Shown here: in pieces, positions 57,798-64,000 of the stretch
How the letters are laid out: each line of letters starts with the position of its first letter
How positions within the stretch are numbered: the first letter of the stretch is position 1
Source of the DNA: Sphagnum compactum
Taxonomy: Eukaryota > Bryophyta > Sphagnopsida > Sphagnales
Direction: 5' to 3'
Length of the DNA: 64,000 nt
Assembly: GCA_965153455.1 (NCBI GenBank)
Contig: OZ234498.1
Coordinates: forward strand, 17,856,001 to 17,920,000
The notes under the pieces: model-generated
The model's input: only the letters and a program-made list of their open reading frames with translations
Told to the model about the DNA's origin: nothing
Database searches by the model: none
Made by a program: the position numbers and the translations under genes

Positions 57798-60700
57798 ATT
57801 TAGGGCCAACTTGTAACCCTAACTTGACTTACTAACTATCTCGAGCTCATTCAAAAATTGAACACCTTTTGTTTTCTAAGCATCTACAACTTTAGACTCA
57901 TTCTTTGCAGGTTTAGCACTCAAAAGGTCGTGGAGCTTGTTTCACCTTTCAAACACTGTCATTGTCACGTTTTGCTATGTCAACACTTACAATCATCACT
58001 ATCAACACACATACAACACATAACATATAAATATCTTGAATGGTACAACACATTCAAATCAAAATGAGTCTCACTTGCAACAATACAATAATCCAAGCTC
58101 ATAAAACACAATGCAAATCACACAAACTAAATGCAAAAAAAGCTTACATTAAATTAAAAAATTTACAACAACAAAACATGTGTGTTTTAAAATCTCAAAT
58201 CATCAAAAGTGATTTGCGATCACACAACTTGAGATTACATCCCATACATTAAATACTTAACATTACCTTCACACTGGAACTAATTCCAAATTCACTTACC
58301 CGAATTTATTTACAATAACTAGGATGTAGACATGTAAGAAATAGAAAACTCTTGACAACTATTATGTGTTCCTATGTCAATGCTTAAAACCATTGTTATC
58401 AACACATATACAACACATAAAATAAAAATACCTTGAATAATATAATAGATCTATTAAGGCAACTCAGCATGTCCTGGGTTTGGAAACGAAAAAAATTAGG
58501 AATAAAGAATGAAATACATTTCTTACAATGTTGAAATGACAAATAATCAATGGCAAAAAGTTTTGCCTATGGTAGTACAAACAAACTACGAATTTTGAAA
58601 AATGACAAAAACAAAAATTTGTAATGAAAAAAAAAATTCAATAATACAAAAAGAATTTTATTACTTCACATCAAAATACAATGGTAAGATTTATCTCTCC
58701 CATCACATAAAAACTCCACATTAAGTTCCAATTCTATCCTTTAGAACCCCGTTGCATTCTTGGATCTTAAATTCATTTACAAAATTCATCCTACTAATAG
58801 TCCTCCCCATAAAATTCTCCTCATTCATTGTAGGTGGTGATTGTGATTTTGGTCACACATAACGAAAGGTGACAATTTTTTTGAATTTACGCACTAGGTG
58901 ATGATGGTGTTCCCTTAGGCTTGCACAACAAGTAACAATGGCAATTTGCATGTAGGAGTTGGATGTGGCAACTAATGGCAAGGATGAATTGTCCCTAGCT
59001 ATTAGTGACCAATGATTAGGGCCAACCACCACACAGATGGCTACAGACCTTTTGGGCGTCGTTGATTTATGGCGATAAGATCAAGTTTTTTAGCCCTAAT
59101 TTCATGTAATAAAGTTGCATGAATCTAGAGGAGTTTTCCATAGTATGAAAATTTGTCAAAATAAAAACTTTGAACACTTAAAATTCTTGAAAAAGAACTT
59201 CAAGTTAGTCATGGCAAGTATAATATAACCAATAGGACTAATAAACTTATGTCAAATTGCATCAAATTTGAACCATAAACAAAAATTGTTGCTAGATATC
59301 AAATGCCATGAAAATTATACCATATTCATCTTCTAAATTTTTAACAAAGTGTTTGAAAAATGAAATATCGAAATATTTTCAACTTACAAGCATAAGGACT
59401 AATAAATGAACATTATTTATTATATTTTCAAGCACATACGAAACATGTCTAGATGTAAATCAATGTTAGACATGGTTTGTTTTAAAAAAAACATTGAAAT
59501 GCTTTAAAGTACAATTAAATTAAGTTCCACATGTCACAGAGTCAAAATTAATTAAATTATTATTTTGGTATTCTTAGGACCGAATATATGGTTCTTAATT
59601 GTGACTATGGCCTTATGCTTTTGAATCTTTTTTATATTTTACATCTCGCCTATCATGGGGACTTGTCAATGCAATCCTTTAAGGGGACCTTTGTTAATAT
59701 TGCTGATTTTGGAACATTTTGAATAATGACCTTTCATTTTCCTTTTTTTTCTATTCCCCACCATAACCATGATACCCATATTCTAAGCCTTTCATTCAAG
59801 GTCATTCAAGTTTTTGATTTCTTAGCCTTCCAACTCCAAGCCATAGGTCTTTTAGTGCTAGCTTACAAATATGTAACCTAGTCCCTATCCATTTTCCTTG
59901 TTGATTTCAAAAACCCCATTTTCATTTAACATTCTTTCAAAAAAATCAAAGTTTTGGGTATTCCCATAGGATCTTCTTCATTCAATTCATCTTTCATCCA
60001 AGATTCTATGTTTGAAAACACTAGACATGCAAATCATTTCCTAGGGATGGGTGATGCTCAAGTAATATGTGGGATCCTAACATGGTATTTTGCAAAATGG
60101 CCTTGATACCTACCTCGGATTGATGGTTCAACTTGCATCATTTGACCTTTCCTTGGACCAACTTTTCAAATGTCTTGTAACCTTAGGGTCTTTTTACAAT
60201 CCATAAAAGGCATTTGTAGTTCATTCCATCTTTCTTCCCCATATTTTTAAGGGGTGTTCGTTTCATATTGTCATTTCACATTACTCTAGTTGCCTTATAG
60301 GCAAGTGGGCCCTTGTTGCCCCTATCTTGTCTCATGTGCATAATGGTGATATCCCTTTCCAATGATATTTAATGACAACTCACAACCTCTAACTACCCAC
60401 CCCAATTTGGGTGCCCATTCCCCCTTTTGAGCAACTTGTGGGCAAGTAATTTTAGCATGTATAGGATTCCATTTCATGCATCAAGATAGCCTTTCCAACA
60501 TTCCTTGTAAAGAAGCATATTAATTTTTTCAAGTTTCTAGCCTTTCTTGTTTAGGCCCAACTAGGAACAATAACATGGGCTCATAACTAACCAATCATTT
60601 GTGTATTTCACTTATCGTTGACAATATTCTCCACCATGTTTCAAATTTAACTAGGGCTTCCCATTTGTTAGTGGTAGACCTTTTTCATTACATGTGCACA

Positions 60701-62090
60701 TAAACCATCAACCCACTAGGCATCCACCTTTTGAAATGCACATACGACAATGAACTTACACACGATTTTGTGTGAGATGTCCTTACATCCTTTGTTCAAT
60801 GAGCTAATTTCCAAGTGATATTTGAGCAACTCCACATGTTTCTTTCATTCACACATAGGTTTCTTGTCGTCATGTTGACATAATTAAATTTTTCCAAAGA
60901 TGATGTTTACATCATAGTTAACATTTTCATCACAAATCCCACACACATCAACCTTTTACCTTGGATGATTTCAATGTTAGGGTTTGTACCCTTAAAAGTA
61001 GTGCAAATAAAAGAAATGACCTACAAAGACCAACACCTTGAAAATTAATTCATCTCCTTAGCTATAAAAATTTTCAATTGTTTCCATAAACAAGTTAATG
61101 GGTTTCTACAAGCTTGTGCCAACAACATATGGGGGATGAAAGGTCCAAATGGTCCAGCCTTTCATTTCTAACCACCTTCCATAGAAAGAAGGTTTTAATT
61201 ACAATATAAAAGGTGTAGGCCACTTCCATCCTAAGTCATGTCATGGTACTGGGATTGGCCACATCCCAATTCCCACCACTTGTTGAGCCTCCCACACAAC
61301 CCCACATTTGCCTTACATGTAGTTGTAGGTACATGAATAACTATGACTTCAATGTATAAAAATCTAACAAAATTTGTACATTAAAAAAAGAAAATCATAT
61401 TTGTTCATAAACAATTATTACCACAATTTCATACATTTTCAAATCATACTAAAATATGTCGACTATTTTAAGGTTAGTTTCTTATTATAAGCTACAACTT
61501 TGCTTTCAACATCATATAAATTGTTGCACTACAATTACATGTCACAAAAGACTTATGAATTTCAAATGAACCTTGAGTTTTGAAAAACAAAAGTTCTAAA
61601 TGTTCTAAAATTTTGAATGCTTTTTAAATGTGTATAATAATCCCTTATTATGTAAAAAAATTAAGCATCAAAGATAATATATTATAGATTCAAGGGCCCT
61701 TTGTGAAAGTAAGGTTGTTGATCGATGAAACTATTAAACATCCTTTGCTCAAACCAAAGCTCAAAATTGAAACATTCAGTGATTCAATTTAAATTTCTCA
61801 ACATCCACATTAATCAATAATCACATGAGTTTATTTCAGGAACACCCTGCTTGGAGGGTATTACCCGATGTAAAGCACTGGCAAGAATTTTTTATATTCT
61901 TCTTGTGAAACATATTAAGGGAAAAAAATGAAAATAAATAAATGAGGCATTTTGAGAAAATGAAATGCTCACTGGAGGAGGTGTTTCATTTTTCATAAAT
62001 GCTCTGCCTTTTGTGGAGGAAAAAAGTTGCAGTAGAAATTTTCTGCCCACACTTGGCATTCAAGATAAAGTTCACCTTGTGCTTTACCAT
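57798..62090. other. Intergenic; one short direct repeat pair
   Basis: 57973-58044 and 58370-58440 are direct repeats (CTATGTCAA..CTTA, ATCAACACA.ATACAACACAT, CTTGAAT). Around 60040-60300 the minus strand has coding-like stretches (for example LNEEDPMGIPKTLIFLKE) broken by stops, perhaps an old gene or transposon relic. Otherwise nothing is recognised. Confidence 0.4.
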
Positions 62091-62123
62091 GGGTAAAGCC
62101 CACCCCACCATGGGGCTTTACCC
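62091..62123. repeat. MITE family M1, compact palindromic copy
   Basis: GGGTAAAGCCC at 62091 and its inverted partner GGGCTTTACCC at 62113-62123, separated by ACCCCACCATG-type sequence. The two M1 termini lie almost back to back, as after internal deletion. Confidence 0.6.
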
Positions 62124-63424
62124 TACACCTGCAAACTCCAAACTACCACCACAGTCAGATATGGAGAAATGGAGAAATTGTCAGGCCTGTTTTGGGGTTG
62201 GGGTCCATGCATGCTTCAAGGGTTAAATCACAGACTTGGATTCTGGAACCCCAAATGTTCAAAGTCTTTACCACTTTTTCCCACAAAACTGGAGTCTGGG
62301 GTCAAAAGGGCCTGGAATTTTGCTTAGCAAACAACAAAACCAAGGCACAAAATGTGTCATGTGGCCTATGAAAACAAAGCATTTGAAGCACAGATCTCGA
62401 AAGGCCAGAGGTCACACAAGTCACAACTTCCCTGGTCCCCAGATCTGAGCTTTGCAATCATAAAATGTTTTCCTTGGGGGGAAAAAATAGGAACTTTCCT
62501 GCTGGATTTTGGGACTTAATTTACTCATTCTGTATTTCAATTATTGAACACTGAAATGAGTCTTGGTCTTCTGGCATCAACTCTTGAACATAATAGCCTG
62601 GTCCTAGTATATCTCAACTGAGTTAGTATATTGGTTTCACCCTGGTAACCCATTATGTAAGAAATAGGTCTCATATATAAGTAGATAGGTAGAAAAATAG
62701 ATAACTACTAGGGAAGTATGTGGTTTGTAGTTAGTTAAAAGGCTGTTTTTACTACCTACTTGCTAACAACCTGCTTTTGGGTTGTGAGTAGCTAGGTAGT
62801 GAAAAAAAAAGTAACTGAGCTAACCACCATAGTTAGCCAGGGAACTGGAACCCAACAGAAAAGTGTTTCCTGAACACTTACCGTCCATCCTTCATGGTGC
62901 ACTGGTGGGTGCTGGTTCATTGTGTCCCACCGAAACCCCAAATACAATAATACTAGTTTGAACCCCGTGCCTAATGCACAGGTGTGTTATTTCAACAATG
63001 TTTGGTTCATGTTTTAGTCTTTGGCTCATTGGGTGTTTTGAATTTGAAGAGTGATTGGGTAGATTTTGTTGCTCTCTGGCTAACTCACCTTCTAAAGAGT
63101 ACTTCTTTGTACATAGTACTTCCATTGATGTAACTTGCAAGTTGCAATTTTCAACAGGACATTTGCATGTTGCATGCACCCTCTTGCATCTTTTCCTAAA
63201 TGCTCCCTACAGTAGCAGAGACTTCAAACTCTGATGAGACTTCCAAAGGACATAATAGCACTCCTGCATTTACAATTGTTTACATTGGATCTATTGTAGG
63301 GCTTTTTTAAACATTTGAACAAAATATGGCCTCCTCTGTTTACGGAGCATGTTTTCAAAATGAAAGTGGTGACTCCTGTCTTATTTCATAGTATCGTCCA
63401 ACTGGTATCAGTGTACCTTGGCCA
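62124..63424. other. Intergenic; one dispersed motif copy
   Basis: GGTGCACTGGTGGGTGCTGG at 62896-62915 continues TTCATTGTGTCCCAC and is the fullest + strand copy of the motif. A CTACC/GGTAG-rich patch lies at about 62670-62800. Frames in this stretch have no signature. Confidence 0.4.
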
Positions 63425-63606
63425 TTTCAACACATGTCCGTCAAATAATTAATTAATTTTGAAATTTTCATTTCAACAAATGGAATATTCCTAATTATTC
63501 ACTATTTTCCTTCACAATCTTTTTTTGATTCGGAAAAAATGATATTTTTGAAATTTTCAGCATTTTTGAAAACAATATAATTAGTGTTGAATTGGCCAAG
63601 GTACTA
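63425..63606 (+). repeat. Dispersed repeat R2, copy 2
   Basis: Partner of 51121-51303, same orientation, ending GGCCAAGGTAC. Confidence 0.65.
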
Positions 63607-64000
63607 GGGTATTCCATTTTTTTTCAAGTTTTCTGCTGGTTTGGCAATTTTAGGGCTGCCTATCACTCTTTTTTCAAATGAGCAAAGTTTTTCAATGCCA
63701 AGTTTTTACTTTTTAAAAAAAATCTTTAAAATTGAAGGATATCTGGGGTTGTATGTTGGCAGATTTTCCCTCTTTCCCCTTCCCCTAGTGCCAGATTTTT
63801 ATATTATTTTGCAGTAGTTATTAGTCAACAATAGGGAAGGATTCTTAGATTTTTCTACGTGTCACAATTCATTTGTTGTAAAATTTGGCTAAAGCATTTT
63901 ATGAATGATCATCACCCTAGCACCATTCTAAAATCCTTTAAAAAAAAGCACTGCTGCCCAAGGGAACAAATTAAGTGGTCAATACCTATTAGGGGTTATG
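63607..64000. other. No recognisable feature
   Basis: AT-rich; nothing supported before the window ends. Confidence 0.5.

Noticed and set aside
60040-60300. Coding-like minus-strand stretches such as LNEEDPMGIPKTLIFLKE
   Set aside because: Interrupted by stops, with no recognisable motif series; kept only as a remark in the intergenic entry.

Overview
This window is plant nuclear DNA. The Arabidopsis-type telomere motif TTTAGGG/CCCTAAA, CACTA-type transposon ends, plant-type non-LTR and pogo/Tigger-like transposase relics and many MITE-like inverted repeats all point to a land plant. Low gene density and heavily decayed elements suggest a large, repeat-rich genome such as a fern, lycophyte or gymnosperm; the species cannot be fixed from this sequence. 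No complete, confidently functional protein-coding gene was found. Most open frames are chance frames in AT-rich or repetitive DNA.

Layout. 0-2 kb: two short inverted-repeat elements and the 3' end of a LINE. 4-10 kb: CCTA/TAGG tetranucleotide tracts and a 1.75 kb non-autonomous CACTA-like element. 10-17.6 kb: a 0.63 kb TIR element, a decayed DDE_1 transposase on the + strand, and a 0.77 kb TIR element. 17.6-20.3 kb: a second, inverted CACTA-like copy containing a nearly perfect 158-bp hairpin. 20.3-21.7 kb: an unclassified coding relic. 25.6-27.0 kb: a second DDE_1 transposase relic on the - strand. 28.8-31 kb: less repetitive DNA with one convincing 66-bp exon-like segment. 33-34 and 45-47 kb: inverted copies of one old repeat. 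36-42 kb: a tandem duplication and two MITE families. 43.2-44.8 kb: a GGYTATT-rich tract interrupted by a 543-bp solo LTR carrying heat-shock-element-like motifs just upstream of a TATA box.

52.2-57.8 kb is the most unusual part. Inverted copies of a 38-bp motif bracket, in order, a pyrimidine-rich minisatellite, a GC-rich open frame ending at a consensus splice donor, a 1.6 kb array of self-complementary modules that each resemble a 3' splice site plus a purine-rich enhancer, a telomere-like tract, a short internally repetitive open frame, a 51-bp minisatellite, a 79-bp minisatellite with telomere-motif hairpins, and a roughly 400-bp direct duplication.

Both transposase relics have lost catalytic aspartates mainly through G-to-A changes on the sense strand, as expected from long-term cytosine methylation and deamination. 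Identity statements come from reading and aligning by eye; no database search was possible.
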